Shown here piece after piece: positions 18,032 through 27,217 of a DNA stretch of 64,000 bases. Positions within the stretch are counted from its first letter, which is position 1, and the number at the start of each line of letters is the position of its first letter. Both the position numbers and the translations under genes were made by a program. This stretch comes from Marivita sp046592965 (lineage in GTDB: Bacteria; Pseudomonadota; Alphaproteobacteria; Rhodobacterales; Rhodobacteraceae), in assembly GCF_046592965.1 (NCBI RefSeq), contig NZ_JBISBV010000001.1, positions 310,001 through 374,000 on the forward strand, written 5' to 3'. Under the pieces are notes generated by a model. It had not been told where the DNA came from. It saw only the letters and a list, made by a program, of their open reading frames with translations, and ran no database searches.

Positions 18032-18867
18032 TTGAACTTGGCCACCATGTCCTTGATGCCGGGGATGGTTTCGACCTGCGCGGCATGGGTCGGCTGGAAA
18101 TATTGCACCAAAGACCGCTGGCTCAGCCCGCCGAGGATGGTGAAATAATACATTTCGTAACCAGGCATCACAGCACAGGGGTGATACCCCTTGTCGATGC
18201 AGATCGTAGAGCGATCCATGAGTTGATAGGCATCTCCCGGCTTGCCCTCTTCGCGTTGCAGGATCTGCACGCCAGAGCCGTGGTTCGGCTTGAAGCGGAA
18301 ATTATACGTCTCGTCGTGGCGCGTTTCATCGGGCAGGCGGTCGGTGTCGTGCTTGTGCGATGGAAAGCCGGACCAGCCGCCCTGGCCCACGGTGAACAAC
18401 TCGCTGACCAAAAGACGCCCGACCTTGTCGTGCTGCTTTTGGCCAAGGATATGCTTGATTTTGCGATGCGTCTTGGTGTCGTCACTGCCGTATTGCACCT
18501 TGTCGAGATCGGCCACGCGCACGTCGAAGGGATCAAGCACCTTGTCGTATTTTGCACCGGCGATGAAAGTCTCTGTGTCGCGGGTCGCGACGATGCGCGC
18601 TTTCGCTCCGACAGGCACATACACCCCTTCGGGCTCTCCGTCCCAGACGTCCTCGGTGCGGTTGCCAAGGGAGTCGAACGATACGCCTTCGACCTCCACA
18701 TCGACCGTGCCGGTCGCGGGAACGATGCAGGTCTCGTAACCGGGAACCTGATATTCGAACGCCTCTCCTGCTTTGAGCATGACGATGTTGAAATAGTTGA
18801 GCGGCACGGTCGGATCGTCGGCATCCACGATGGGTTTATTCTTGTTGTCATGGGGGGCGATATGCAT
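18028..18867 (-). CDS. iolB: 5-deoxy-glucuronate isomerase
   Basis: 279 residues. Cupin-type isomerase converting 5-deoxy-D-glucuronate to 5-dehydro-2-deoxy-D-gluconate in the cytosol. Recognised by the family-specific SGFPSHKHDTD, DETYNFRF, GYHPCAVMPGY and MYYFTILGG segments, in which the metal-binding histidines and glutamate lie. Twelve bases downstream of iolC and overlapping iolJ by ATGA. Confidence 0.95.
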   Translation of the reverse strand: MHIAPHDNKNKPIVDADDPTVPLNYFNIVMLKAGEAFEYQVPGYETCIVPATGTVDVEVEGVSFDSLGNRTEDVWDGEPEGVYVPVGAKARIVATRDTETFIAGAKYDKVLDPFDVRVADLDKVQYGSDDTKTHRKIKHILGQKQHDKVGRLLVSELFTVGQGGWSGFPSHKHDTDRLPDETRHDETYNFRFKPNHGSGVQILQREEGKPGDAYQLMDRSTICIDKGYHPCAVMPGYEMYYFTILGGLSQRSLVQYFQPTHAAQVETIPGIKDMVAKFK

Positions 18868-18879
18868 GGGAAAGGCTCC

Positions 18880-19860
18880 TTAGGCAGCTTCGGTTGGGCC
18901 GGGATGGGTGGCGAGAAAGTCTTCGAGCTCTGCCGGTTTGGGCATGGCCGGGGCGCAGCCCGGTTTGGCCACCACGATCGCCGCGCAGGCAGAGCCGCGC
19001 AAGACAGAGGCTTCCAGATCATGACCGCCCGCAAGCGCGGTCAGAAAACCGGCCATGAAGCTGTCGCCCGCACCGGTGGGTTTGAGCGCGTTGACCGGAT
19101 AAATGCCGGTGCGCAGTTCGCCGCCATTGTGAAAGGTGACCGCGCCGTGTTCGCCCATCTTGTAGACGACGATACTCGCGCTGGTCGCGGCCAGATCGCG
19201 CGCCTTGGCAAGCCCCTTGTCTTTCGCGCCCGCCATGAACCCGAATTCATCATCATTGCCGACGATCACATCCGACATGGCCCCGGCCTTGGACAGCACC
19301 TCTTCGGCCACTTGCGGGCTTGGCCAGCTATAGGGTCGGTAATCGACGTCAAAAATGATCGGCAATCCGGCTGCTTGGGCCAATTCGAATGCGCGGAACG
19401 TCGCGGTACGGGACGGTTCAGCGGCAAAGACGGTGCCGGCGGTGATCAGCGCGCTGAACTTGCTGAAATCAATCGCCTCGACATCGGCGGTCGTCATTTC
19501 GAAATCGGCAGCACCGTTGCGATAGATAACGGACTGATGTCCTTCGACGCGGCTTTCATAGAGCGCCAGAGAATTGCGCGCCTCTCCGCCAACGGGTGTG
19601 ACGTAAGTTGTATCGACGCCATACCGTGCAAGCTTGTTCAGACAAAACCGCCCGACTGCATCGTCCGACACCCGGGTGACGAGCGACGCCTGCCCGCCCA
19701 GCTTGACGATACCGGCGGCAATATTGGCCGAAGATCCGCCCATGTCAGCGGTAAAGTTCTCCGCATCCTCGGTCGCGACACCGGGCGGGGGATAAAGATC
19801 CATCCCGACGCGGCCCACCACGACAAAGCGGTTTTCTCTTATGGCAGCGATCACATCCAT
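18880..19860 (-). CDS. iolC: 5-dehydro-2-deoxygluconokinase
   Basis: 326 residues, PfkB/ribokinase family. The N-terminal substrate lid region reads VVVGRVGMDLYP, then MGGSSANIAAG. The C-terminal ATP and catalytic-base motif is LKPTGAGDSFMAGFLTAL. It phosphorylates 5-dehydro-2-deoxy-D-gluconate at C6. It contains only the kinase, not the IolC-DUF2090 fusion found in some bacteria. Its start overlaps the iolD stop (TGATG). Confidence 0.93.
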   Translation of the reverse strand: MDVIAAIRENRFVVVGRVGMDLYPPPGVATEDAENFTADMGGSSANIAAGIVKLGGQASLVTRVSDDAVGRFCLNKLARYGVDTTYVTPVGGEARNSLALYESRVEGHQSVIYRNGAADFEMTTADVEAIDFSKFSALITAGTVFAAEPSRTATFRAFELAQAAGLPIIFDVDYRPYSWPSPQVAEEVLSKAGAMSDVIVGNDDEFGFMAGAKDKGLAKARDLAATSASIVVYKMGEHGAVTFHNGGELRTGIYPVNALKPTGAGDSFMAGFLTALAGGHDLEASVLRGSACAAIVVAKPGCAPAMPKPAELEDFLATHPGPTEAA

Positions 19861-21725
19861 CAGACGCCGGTCCGCTGCTTGGCGCGTTCAGCTTCGATTT
19901 CGGCGTGCTTTTCGGCGACCTTCGGGTTGTCGGTCACGTGCGGCGTGCCAACTTCCCACCAGGCGTGGCCCTGCGTCGTCCAGCCGTCGTAAGGATCGAC
20001 CTGCATCACGATCACGCTCGTCTTGTCAGCTTCCTTGGCCCGCTTGAACGCCTCTCCCAGTTCGGTGGCGTTCGAGACGGTTTCGGCATGTGCGCCCATG
20101 GAGGCCGCATGCGCTTCGAAATCGACGGTAAAAGGTGCGGGCATAGTGGGCGTGTCTGCGATGAGGTTGTTGAAACTCTCGTTGCCGGTGTTGTTTTGCA
20201 GCTTGTTGATGACGGCAAAACCGCCGTTGTCGAGCACCAGAATGATCAGCTTGCGGTCGGTCAGAACGGATGAATAGATGTCGGAATTGAGCATCAGGTA
20301 CGATCCGTCGCCGGTGAACACGATGGTGTCCTTGTCAGGCTCGCGCTGGTGTTGCGCGATGCGCGCGCCCCAGCCACCGGCGATTTCATATCCCATGCAG
20401 GAATAGCCGAATTCAACGTCAACCGTTCCGGTGTCCTTGGTCTGCCAATGCGCCGTGACCTCGGCCGGAAGCCCACCCGCCGCAGTCACGATCCGGTCGC
20501 GCGGATCGCACAGGTCGTTGACCGCACGGATCGCCTGCGCATAGGAATTTGGGCCGTTGCCCACCTTGGTAATCTCGTCGGTGTAAGCCACCCACTTGGC
20601 GCGCTCGTCCTTGGCAAAGTCGGTCCAGCTGCCCGGCGCAGTGTAATCGCCCAAGGCGTCGTTGAGAGCGGTGATCCCAAGCTTGGCATCCCCGATGACA
20701 GGCATCGACAGGTGCTTCATCGCGTCATGGCGGCCAACGTTCAGGCCAATGATCCGCGCATCCTTTGCGAACGCGGTCCATGATCCGGTGGTGAAATCCG
20801 GCAAGCGGGTGCCAACGGCCAAAATCACGTCTGCGCGCTCGGCAATCGCATTTGCGCTGTCCGATCCGGTCACGCCGACCGGTCCGATATTGAGCGGATG
20901 ATCCTGAAGCAGGTTGGCGCGTCCGGCGATGGTTTCGACAACGGGAATGTCATGGCGCGTCGCGAAATCGGTCAATTCCGTCACTGCGCCGGAGTATTGC
21001 ACACCGCCGCCCGCGATGATTATCGGGCGTTTGGCGGTCTTCAAAAGCGTGGCGGCGTCTGCCACTTCATCGGTGTCGGGCGCTTGCCGGCGGATGCGGT
21101 GAACGCGCTTGGCAAAAAAGCTCTCGGGATAGTCGAATGTCCAGCCCTGCACGTCCTGCGGCAAACCGATAAACGCGGGGCCGCAATCCGCCGGATCGAG
21201 CATCGTGGCCAGCGCGGCGGGAAGGGATTGCAGAATTTGCGCCGGATGGGTGATCCGATCCCAGAACCTCGTCACGGCCTTGAATGCGTCGTTCACGCCA
21301 AGCGTCGGGTTGCCGAAATGCTCAAGCTGTTGCAGCACCGGATCGGGCAGGCGGGTGACGTAGGTATCGCCACACAACAGCAACACGGGCAGACGGTTTG
21401 CATGTGCCAGAGCGGCGCTGGTCAGAAGGTTCGATGTGCCCGGACCCGCGCTTGCCGTGCAAAACATGAACCTTTGGCGCAACCATTGTTTGGCGTAACC
21501 GGCGGCAGCGAACCCCATGCTTTGTTCGTTCTGTCCGCGATAGAGCGGCAGCGTGTCCTGCACGTCATACAGGGCTTCGCCCAGACAGGTCACATTGCCA
21601 TGACCGAAGATTCCGAAACCGCCGCCGCACAGGCGCATTTCCTGCCCATCGACGACGATGAACTGATTGGCCAGATATTTGATGATCGCCTGAGCGGTCG
21701 TCAGTCGGAGCGTGGACTCTGTCAT
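19860..21725 (-). CDS. iolD: 3D-(3,5/4)-trihydroxycyclohexane-1,2-dione hydrolase
   Basis: 621 residues, ThDP-dependent. Opens the ring of trihydroxycyclohexanedione to give 5-deoxyglucuronate. The ThDP-binding segment is TGDGSYLMLNSDIYSSVLTD with the downstream LDNGG; the N-terminal domain carries YRGQNEQSMGFAAAGYA with the activating glutamate. The start at 21725 gives the standard MTESTLRLTTAQAIIKYL; the upstream frame extension crosses the operator and is not translated. First gene of the minus-strand iol operon. Confidence 0.96.
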   Translation of the reverse strand: MTESTLRLTTAQAIIKYLANQFIVVDGQEMRLCGGGFGIFGHGNVTCLGEALYDVQDTLPLYRGQNEQSMGFAAAGYAKQWLRQRFMFCTASAGPGTSNLLTSAALAHANRLPVLLLCGDTYVTRLPDPVLQQLEHFGNPTLGVNDAFKAVTRFWDRITHPAQILQSLPAALATMLDPADCGPAFIGLPQDVQGWTFDYPESFFAKRVHRIRRQAPDTDEVADAATLLKTAKRPIIIAGGGVQYSGAVTELTDFATRHDIPVVETIAGRANLLQDHPLNIGPVGVTGSDSANAIAERADVILAVGTRLPDFTTGSWTAFAKDARIIGLNVGRHDAMKHLSMPVIGDAKLGITALNDALGDYTAPGSWTDFAKDERAKWVAYTDEITKVGNGPNSYAQAIRAVNDLCDPRDRIVTAAGGLPAEVTAHWQTKDTGTVDVEFGYSCMGYEIAGGWGARIAQHQREPDKDTIVFTGDGSYLMLNSDIYSSVLTDRKLIILVLDNGGFAVINKLQNNTGNESFNNLIADTPTMPAPFTVDFEAHAASMGAHAETVSNATELGEAFKRAKEADKTSVIVMQVDPYDGWTTQGHAWWEVGTPHVTDNPKVAEKHAEIEAERAKQRTGV

Positions 21726-21808
21726 TCGATTGTCTTTCTCAATTCCGGCGATCCGCGCCGGGCATCCGCGATTGCCGCTTGCGTGGCTTCGAATCTGAAG
21801 ATACAAAT

Positions 21809-21826
21809 TTTGCAACCGGTTGCAAA
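21809..21826. promoter_or_regulatory. LacI-type operator palindrome in the iolD / dehydrogenase divergent promoter
   Basis: A perfect 18-base palindrome, TTTGCAACCGGTTGCAAA, centred between 21817 and 21818. The central CG step and flanking dyad are typical of LacI-family sites. It sits 83 bases before iolD and 26 bases before the plus-strand dehydrogenase gene. The same core recurs at 26088-26109 next to a lacI-family gene, the likely source of the binding protein. Confidence 0.85.
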
Positions 21827-21852
21827 CCATATTCCAACAACGGAGGCGCGAC

Positions 21853-22950
21853 ATGGCGGAAATAGGCATCGGCATTGTTGGCGGCGGCTATATGGGCAAG
21901 GCCCACGCCGTTGCCATGTCGGCCGTAGGCGCTGTCTTTGATACGGCGCTGCGTCCCCGGTTGGAAATGGTCTGCGCGAATTCCGCCGAATCGGCAGAGA
22001 GATATCGCGCCGCCTATGGGTTTGCGCGCGGCACAGACAGTTGGGAAGCACTGGTGAATGATCCGCGCGTCGAGGCGATTGTTATCGCTTCGCCGCAACA
22101 CACGCACCGCCAGATCGCCGAAGCCGCGTTTGCCTTGGGGAAACCCGTACTGTGTGAAAAGCCGATGGGCGCGTCGCTCGAGGACAGCCGCGCAATGGTT
22201 GCGGCGGCGCAGGGTCAGACCAACATGGTCGCGTTCAACTATATCCGCACGCCCGCCAGCCAGTTTGCCCGGCAACTGATTGCCGAGGGCGCGATTGGTG
22301 ACATTACATGGTTTCGCGGTGAACACACCGAGGATTTTCTGGCCGATCCCAGGACTCCGGCGAACTGGCGTACGGTTGGCGACGCGAACGGTACGATGGG
22401 CGATCTTGCGCCGCACATGATCAACGCGGCGCTCGCGCTGATCGGGCCGATCGGATCGCTGATCGCCGAAGTGGAAACGGTCCATCCGGCCCGCCCTGGC
22501 GGCGCGGTCACCAATGACGATCACGGCCAGATGATGTGCCGGTTCAAGGGCGGCGCGATGGGGCAGATGTATTTCAGCAGGATCGCCCACGGCCGCAAGA
22601 TGGGCTACGCCTATGAGGTCACCGGAACCAAGGGCGCGATCCGTTTCGATCAGGAAGACCAGAATGCGATCTGGTTCTACACAATGGATGAACCCGAGGC
22701 GACGCGTGGCTTTCGCAAGATCCTCACCGGCCCGGCGCATCCTGACTATCTTCCCTTCTGTCAGGGGCCGGGGCACGGAACGGGCTATCAGGATCAGATC
22801 ATCATCGAGGCGCGAGATTTCCTTCACGCGATCGAATCGGGAAAACCCGTCTGGCCGACGTTTCAGGACGGCCTTGACGTGAACGAAGTGGTCGCAGCGA
22901 CGATGGTGTCGTCGCGTACCAAAGCATGGGTCAATGTGACCCCGGAATGA
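21853..22950 (+). CDS. Gfo/Idh/MocA family oxidoreductase (inositol locus)
   Basis: 365 residues. N-terminal dinucleotide fold IGIVGGGYMGKAHA and catalytic CEKPMGAS motif, then the GFO C-terminal domain. Probable NAD-dependent polyol or inositol-isomer dehydrogenase, for example for scyllo-, D-chiro-inositol or an inositol derivative; the exact substrate is inference from the iol context. The start at 21853 follows GGAGG. First of three plus-strand genes (with iolE and a second dehydrogenase) driven from the shared operator region. Confidence 0.85.
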   Translation: MAEIGIGIVGGGYMGKAHAVAMSAVGAVFDTALRPRLEMVCANSAESAERYRAAYGFARGTDSWEALVNDPRVEAIVIASPQHTHRQIAEAAFALGKPVLCEKPMGASLEDSRAMVAAAQGQTNMVAFNYIRTPASQFARQLIAEGAIGDITWFRGEHTEDFLADPRTPANWRTVGDANGTMGDLAPHMINAALALIGPIGSLIAEVETVHPARPGGAVTNDDHGQMMCRFKGGAMGQMYFSRIAHGRKMGYAYEVTGTKGAIRFDQEDQNAIWFYTMDEPEATRGFRKILTGPAHPDYLPFCQGPGHGTGYQDQIIIEARDFLHAIESGKPVWPTFQDGLDVNEVVAATMVSSRTKAWVNVTPE

Positions 22951-22969
22951 ATGTCTGAAAGGCACGCGA

Positions 22970-23860
22970 ATGACTATCAAGATCGGAAACGCCCCGTGCT
23001 CGTGGGGTATCGAATTTGCAAGCGATCCGTCTTATCCCACATGGCAGTCGGTTTTGGACCAATGCGCCGCCGCTGGCTACAAGGGTATCGAGCTTGGCCC
23101 CATCGGGTACATGCCCGAAGACCCTGCGATCCTCGCGCCGGAGTTGGCCGAACGGGATCTGGAGATCATCGGTGGCGTGATCTTCCGCGCATTTCACGAT
23201 CCGGAAAAGTGGGATGACGTGATGGACGCGAGCGTGCGCACCTGCAAGGCGCTGGTGGCGCATAGGGCACAGCATCTGGTGCTGATCGACAGCATTTCAC
23301 CGCGCCGCGCGCCAACGGCAGGGCGCTCTGGTGAGGCCGAGCAGATGGACGATGCAGAATGGGGCGCATTCCGCGACCGGCTTGCCACGATCGCCAAGAT
23401 GGGTACCGAAGAATATGGGCTGACCGTTGGCATCCATGCCCATGCCGCCGGCTTTCTTGACTTTGAGCCGGAACTCGAGCGTCTGCTTGACGAGGTCGAC
23501 GAGAACATCCTGAAAATCTGTTTCGACACCGGCCACCACTCCTATGCCGGTTATGATCCCGTGGCCTTTATGAAACGTCACATGGATCGCATTTCCTACA
23601 TGCACTTCAAGGACATCAACCCGTCGGTGAAAGCCGATGTCGTCGCCAACCGAACCGATTTCTACAAGGCGTGCGGGCAAGGAATATTCTGCAATCTCGG
23701 ACAAGGAGATGTTGATTTTCCCGCGGTGCGCGAGGTGCTGCTTGATGCCGGATTCGAAGGCTGGTGCACCGTCGAGCAGGATTGCGATCCGTCGATGCCG
23801 GGCACGCCGCTCGAAGACGCGCGCGCCAATCGTGAATACCTTCAATCCATCGGTTTTTAA
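22970..23860 (+). CDS. iolE: Inosose dehydratase / sugar phosphate isomerase-epimerase family
   Basis: 296 residues, TIM-barrel (AP endonuclease 2 superfamily). The opening IGNAPCSWGIEFA is the IolE-type N-terminus. Metal ligands lie in VGIHAHAAGFLDF, CFDTGHHSYAGYDP, MHFKDIN and TVEQDCDP. Dehydrates scyllo-inosose to 3D-trihydroxycyclohexane-1,2-dione, the step between IolG and IolD. Separated from the minus-strand iol operon but under the same divergent control region. Confidence 0.88.
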   Translation: MTIKIGNAPCSWGIEFASDPSYPTWQSVLDQCAAAGYKGIELGPIGYMPEDPAILAPELAERDLEIIGGVIFRAFHDPEKWDDVMDASVRTCKALVAHRAQHLVLIDSISPRRAPTAGRSGEAEQMDDAEWGAFRDRLATIAKMGTEEYGLTVGIHAHAAGFLDFEPELERLLDEVDENILKICFDTGHHSYAGYDPVAFMKRHMDRISYMHFKDINPSVKADVVANRTDFYKACGQGIFCNLGQGDVDFPAVREVLLDAGFEGWCTVEQDCDPSMPGTPLEDARANREYLQSIGF

Positions 23861-23872
23861 GGACGATTTGAC

Positions 23873-25006
23873 ATGGCAAATCTGAAATGGGGTATGATCG
23901 GCGGCGGTGAGGGCAGCCAGATTGGCCCCGCCCATCGCCTCGGGGCGCAGGCGGACGGGCTGTTTGACTTCACCGCAGGTGCGCTTGATCACCGTGCTGA
24001 TGAGGGCCGGGCCTATGCGCAGCGTTTGGGCATTGCGCCGGACCGCGCCTATGGCGACTGGCGCGAAATGCTGGCAGGTGAGAAAGACCGCGATGACCGT
24101 GTGGACCTTGTCACTGTTGCCACGCCCAACGCCACCCATTTCGAGATCACCAAGGCGTTTCTCGAAGCCGGGTTCAACGTGCTGTGCGAAAAGCCGATGA
24201 CGATGACCGTCGAGCAGGGCGAAGAAATCGTGCGCGTCGTTGAGGCGACCGGCAAGATCTGCGCGGTGAACTATTGTTATTCGGCCTACCCGATGGTGCG
24301 TCAGGCGCGGGCCATGGTGCGGGCGGGCGAGATCGGCAAGATCCGTCTGGTCGTGACCAATTTCAGCCACGGCCATCACGGCGACGCGAGTGATGCCGAC
24401 AATCCGCGTGTGCGCTGGCGCTATGATCCGGCCATGGCTGGCGTGTCGGGCCAATTCGCCGATTGCGGCATTCACGCGATGCACATGGCCAGCTTTATCT
24501 GTGACGACGAGGTTGAAACGCTGTCCGCCGATTTCGCCTCGACCATTCCCAGCCGTGAACTGGAAGACGATGCGATGGTCAATTTCCGCATGACAGGCGG
24601 CACCGTCGGGCGGCTTTGGACATCGTCCGTGGCGATCGGGCGACAGCACGGGTTCGACATTCAGGTGTTTGGTGAAACCGGCGGGTTGCGATGGGCCTCA
24701 GAGCAGCCGAACCAGTTGGTCTATACGCCCGTCGGCGGGCGGACCCAGATCATCGAGAAAGGCGAGGCTGGCTTGCACGAAGACGCGCAACGCCTGTCGC
24801 GCGTGTCCATCGCGCACCCAGAGGGTTTCCCGCTCGCCGTGGCGAACATCTACTGTGACCTTGCCGACGCGATCCGAGGCGAGACGCGCGACGGGTTGCC
24901 AAGTGCCGCTGACGGCGTGCGCTCGATGGCGGCTGTTCACAGCGCTGTTTCATCGGCACAGTCCAAGGGTGCCTGGGTAGACGCGCGACCGCCGATGTTC
25001 AGGTGA
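23873..25006 (+). CDS. Gfo/Idh/MocA family oxidoreductase, longer type
   Basis: 377 residues. N-terminal LKWGMIGGGEGSQIGPAHR, catalytic CEKPMTMT, and FADCGIHAMHMA in the C-terminal domain. The GG-EGS-IG-AHR pattern marks the subgroup of larger dehydrogenases often found in inositol and sugar-derivative clusters. Probable NAD(P)-dependent dehydrogenase of an inositol isomer or a keto-intermediate. Starts 12 bases after iolE. Its end overlaps the convergent regulator gene by 8 bases. Confidence 0.82.
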   Translation: MANLKWGMIGGGEGSQIGPAHRLGAQADGLFDFTAGALDHRADEGRAYAQRLGIAPDRAYGDWREMLAGEKDRDDRVDLVTVATPNATHFEITKAFLEAGFNVLCEKPMTMTVEQGEEIVRVVEATGKICAVNYCYSAYPMVRQARAMVRAGEIGKIRLVVTNFSHGHHGDASDADNPRVRWRYDPAMAGVSGQFADCGIHAMHMASFICDDEVETLSADFASTIPSRELEDDAMVNFRMTGGTVGRLWTSSVAIGRQHGFDIQVFGETGGLRWASEQPNQLVYTPVGGRTQIIEKGEAGLHEDAQRLSRVSIAHPEGFPLAVANIYCDLADAIRGETRDGLPSAADGVRSMAAVHSAVSSAQSKGAWVDARPPMFR

Positions 25007-26009
25007 TCGCCTCAGGTCGCGCGCGCAAGGTCGCGCGCGTGACCACTTCGCACGGAAACAGCCGTGCTTCCGGATAGCGTTCCGGGTCGTCCAGCATGGC
25101 GACCATCAATTCGACGGACGAGGTGATGATTTGCTTGATCGGCTGACGAATCGTCGTCAACGCGATGTTTTCCCAGCTTGCCATCTCCATATCGTTGAAG
25201 CCGATGATTCCCACATCCTCTGGCACGTTGCGACCCACATCCTTGAGCGCGCTGAGCGCCCCGATGGACAGCACGTCGTCACCGCAAAAATACGCCTGCG
25301 CCAGATCACGTTTCGCCAGTTCAAGCATCGCCGCGCGACCGGCTTTGAACGAATAGGCATCGGCAAAGCTATGGCGGTGTGACACCCCCGGATGCTTGGC
25401 AAGTTCCTCTTGAAACCCCTTCAGGCGGTCTTGCGTCGAAGTTGCGCTTTGCGGACCGCCCAAAAAGGCAACGTCGGTGTAGCCACAGGCCACAAGTTCC
25501 CGCGCGGCCATGCGGCCGGCGGCGATGTTATCTATGCCCACAACGTGCACTTCAGGGCTGCTGAAATAGCGGCCAAACGTGTTTACCACCGGGATCTTCT
25601 TGTCGCGAAACGCCTTTGAAAACATTGGCGGCAGCGTGGACGAGGCAACGATCACGCCATCCACCGAATATTGGTGCAGCATCCGCACCGAGTTTTCGGG
25701 GTCTGTCTCATTGCTCAGGTTCACCAGCAAAGGCCGCAATCCGCGATCCTGCAAGCTGCGCGTGAACAGGTCGAACACTTCCAGGAAGATCGGGTTGTGA
25801 AAATTGTTGGAGACGAGGCCGATCAGCTTGGTGCGACGGGTCGTCAGACTGCGCGCCAGGAAGTTGGGGCTATATCCAAGTTCAGCGGCGGCTTTTTCCA
25901 CCTTGCGGCGCATTTTGACGGACACCGACGCGCCATCGGTGAAAGCGCGCGACACTGCAGACGTGGATACGCCGGCTCTGTTTGCCACATCCTTGAGCGT
26001 TGCCGCCAT
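24999..26009 (-). CDS. LacI-family transcriptional regulator of the inositol regulon
   Basis: 336 residues from ATG 26009. The N-terminal helix-turn-helix is LKDVANRAGVSTSAVSRAF with the hinge LGYSPNFLARSL, followed by a periplasmic-binding-like effector domain (DGVIVASSTLP, GIIGFNDMEMASW). In-frame ATGs at 26021 and 26039 are also possible; I chose 26009 because it gives the usual LacI N-terminus. Divergent from an inositol-type ABC importer, with a palindromic operator between them and an identical core at iolD. Probably an autoregulated repressor released by an inositol catabolite (inference). Confidence 0.88.
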   Translation of the reverse strand: MAATLKDVANRAGVSTSAVSRAFTDGASVSVKMRRKVEKAAAELGYSPNFLARSLTTRRTKLIGLVSNNFHNPIFLEVFDLFTRSLQDRGLRPLLVNLSNETDPENSVRMLHQYSVDGVIVASSTLPPMFSKAFRDKKIPVVNTFGRYFSSPEVHVVGIDNIAAGRMAARELVACGYTDVAFLGGPQSATSTQDRLKGFQEELAKHPGVSHRHSFADAYSFKAGRAAMLELAKRDLAQAYFCGDDVLSIGALSALKDVGRNVPEDVGIIGFNDMEMASWENIALTTIRQPIKQIITSSVELMVAMLDDPERYPEARLFPCEVVTRATLRARPEAIT

Positions 26010-26087
26010 CTTGAGACCCATCTTTCTGTTTCGAGGCATGTGCTTAAAGCACGAGCGCTCGGCCCGCAGTAAAAATCTAATCGATTC

Positions 26088-26109
26088 TTTTTGCAACCGG
26101 TTGCAAAAA
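26088..26109. promoter_or_regulatory. LacI-type operator palindrome in the regulator / ABC divergent promoter
   Basis: A perfect 22-base palindrome, TTTTTGCAACCGGTTGCAAAAA, identical over its 16-base core to the one at 21811-21826. It lies about 80 bases upstream of the regulator start and 87 bases before the binding-protein gene, suiting simultaneous control of both directions. Confidence 0.88.
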
Positions 26110-26195
26110 ATCCGAATCCGTGCTTGTTTTAATCTACGAGAGAGGCACGCCCATCTCTGTTGCCAAGATTATTGGTGTCCTTGGGAGGAAGAAGA

Positions 26196-27146
26196 ATGAA
26201 ATCCATAATGAAGACTTTAATGCTGACAGCGGCAGTGATTGCGTCGCCACTCATGGCGAGCGCGCAGAGCGAGGGTGATGACCTGACCTATATCCTGGTC
26301 AGCCATGCGCCCGATTCCGACAGTTGGTGGAACACCGTCAAGAACGGAATCGCGCTGGCCGCCGAGCAGATGGGTGTGACCACCGAATACCGCAATCCGC
26401 CGACGGGCGATCTGGCCGATATGGCGCGGATCATCGAACAGGCGACGGCAGCGGCGCCAGACGGCATCATCACCACGCTGGCCGATTACGAGGTCTTGTC
26501 CGGTCCGATCCGCTCTGCGGTGGATCAGGGCATCGACGTGATTATCATGAATTCAGGCTCACCGGAACAAGCGCGCGAACTTGGTGCGCTGATGTATGTC
26601 GGCCAGCCCGAATATGACGCAGGTCTTGCCGCCGGTCAGCGTGCCGCTGGCGATGGTGTCGGCAGCTTTTTGTGCGTGAACCATTACATCAGTTCGCCAT
26701 CGTCGACCGAGCGGTGTCAGGGTTTTGCCGATGGTCTGGGCGTCGATCTTGGCAACCAGATGATCGACGCTGGGCAGGATCCGTCTGAGATTAAGAACCG
26801 CGTTTTGGCCTATCTGAATGCCAACCCGGACACCGACGCGATCCTGACGCTGGGTCCGACATCGGCTGATCCGACCTTGCTTGCGCTTGATGAGAACGGT
26901 TTGGCGGGCGAGATTTACTTCGGCACGTTCGATCTTGGCGAGAACATTGTTCAAGGCATCAAGGACGGCGTTATCAACTGGGGAATCGACCAGCAGCCTT
27001 TCCTGCAAGCTTATCTGCCGGTCGTCGTTCTCGCCAACTATGACCGCTACGGCGTTCTGCCGGGCAACAACATCAACTCCGGCCCCGGTTTCGTGACCGC
27101 CGACGGTCTTGAAAAGGTCGAGCAGTTCGCGGGCGAATTCCGCTAA
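26196..27146 (+). CDS. Inositol/ribose-type ABC transporter substrate-binding protein
   Basis: 316 residues, periplasmic binding protein of the ribose type (Peripla_BP_4). Signal peptide MKSIMKTLMLTAAVIASPLM with cleavage near SAQ. Sugar-binding features include HAPDSDSWWNTVKNG near the N-terminus and STERCQGFADGLG. The position beside the iol regulator and operator makes myo-inositol the most likely ligand. Strong GGGAGG site. A terminator-like hairpin follows before the permease gene. Confidence 0.9.
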   Translation: MKSIMKTLMLTAAVIASPLMASAQSEGDDLTYILVSHAPDSDSWWNTVKNGIALAAEQMGVTTEYRNPPTGDLADMARIIEQATAAAPDGIITTLADYEVLSGPIRSAVDQGIDVIIMNSGSPEQARELGALMYVGQPEYDAGLAAGQRAAGDGVGSFLCVNHYISSPSSTERCQGFADGLGVDLGNQMIDAGQDPSEIKNRVLAYLNANPDTDAILTLGPTSADPTLLALDENGLAGEIYFGTFDLGENIVQGIKDGVINWGIDQQPFLQAYLPVVVLANYDRYGVLPGNNINSGPGFVTADGLEKVEQFAGEFR

Positions 27147-27155
27147 CGTAAATTC

Positions 27156-27186
27156 AAGGCGGGCCGGATCACCCGGTCCGCCTTTT
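27156..27186 (+). terminator. Hairpin with U-tract between binding protein and permease
   Basis: GGCGGGCCGG (27158-27167) pairs with CCGGTCCGCC (27173-27182) with one G-T pair and a 5-base loop; flanking AA/TT extend the stem, and TTTT follows. It looks like a real intrinsic terminator inside the operon, so permease and ATPase would be made from read-through transcripts. Confidence 0.8.
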
Positions 27187-27217
27187 ACCTTCCGCACGAA
27201 ATTTTGGGAGCCCGGCA

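Noticed and set aside
18085..19992. 635-codon plus-strand open frame
   Set aside because: Lies antisense to iolB and iolC, which are strongly supported; low-complexity, basic composition typical of a GC-rich shadow frame.
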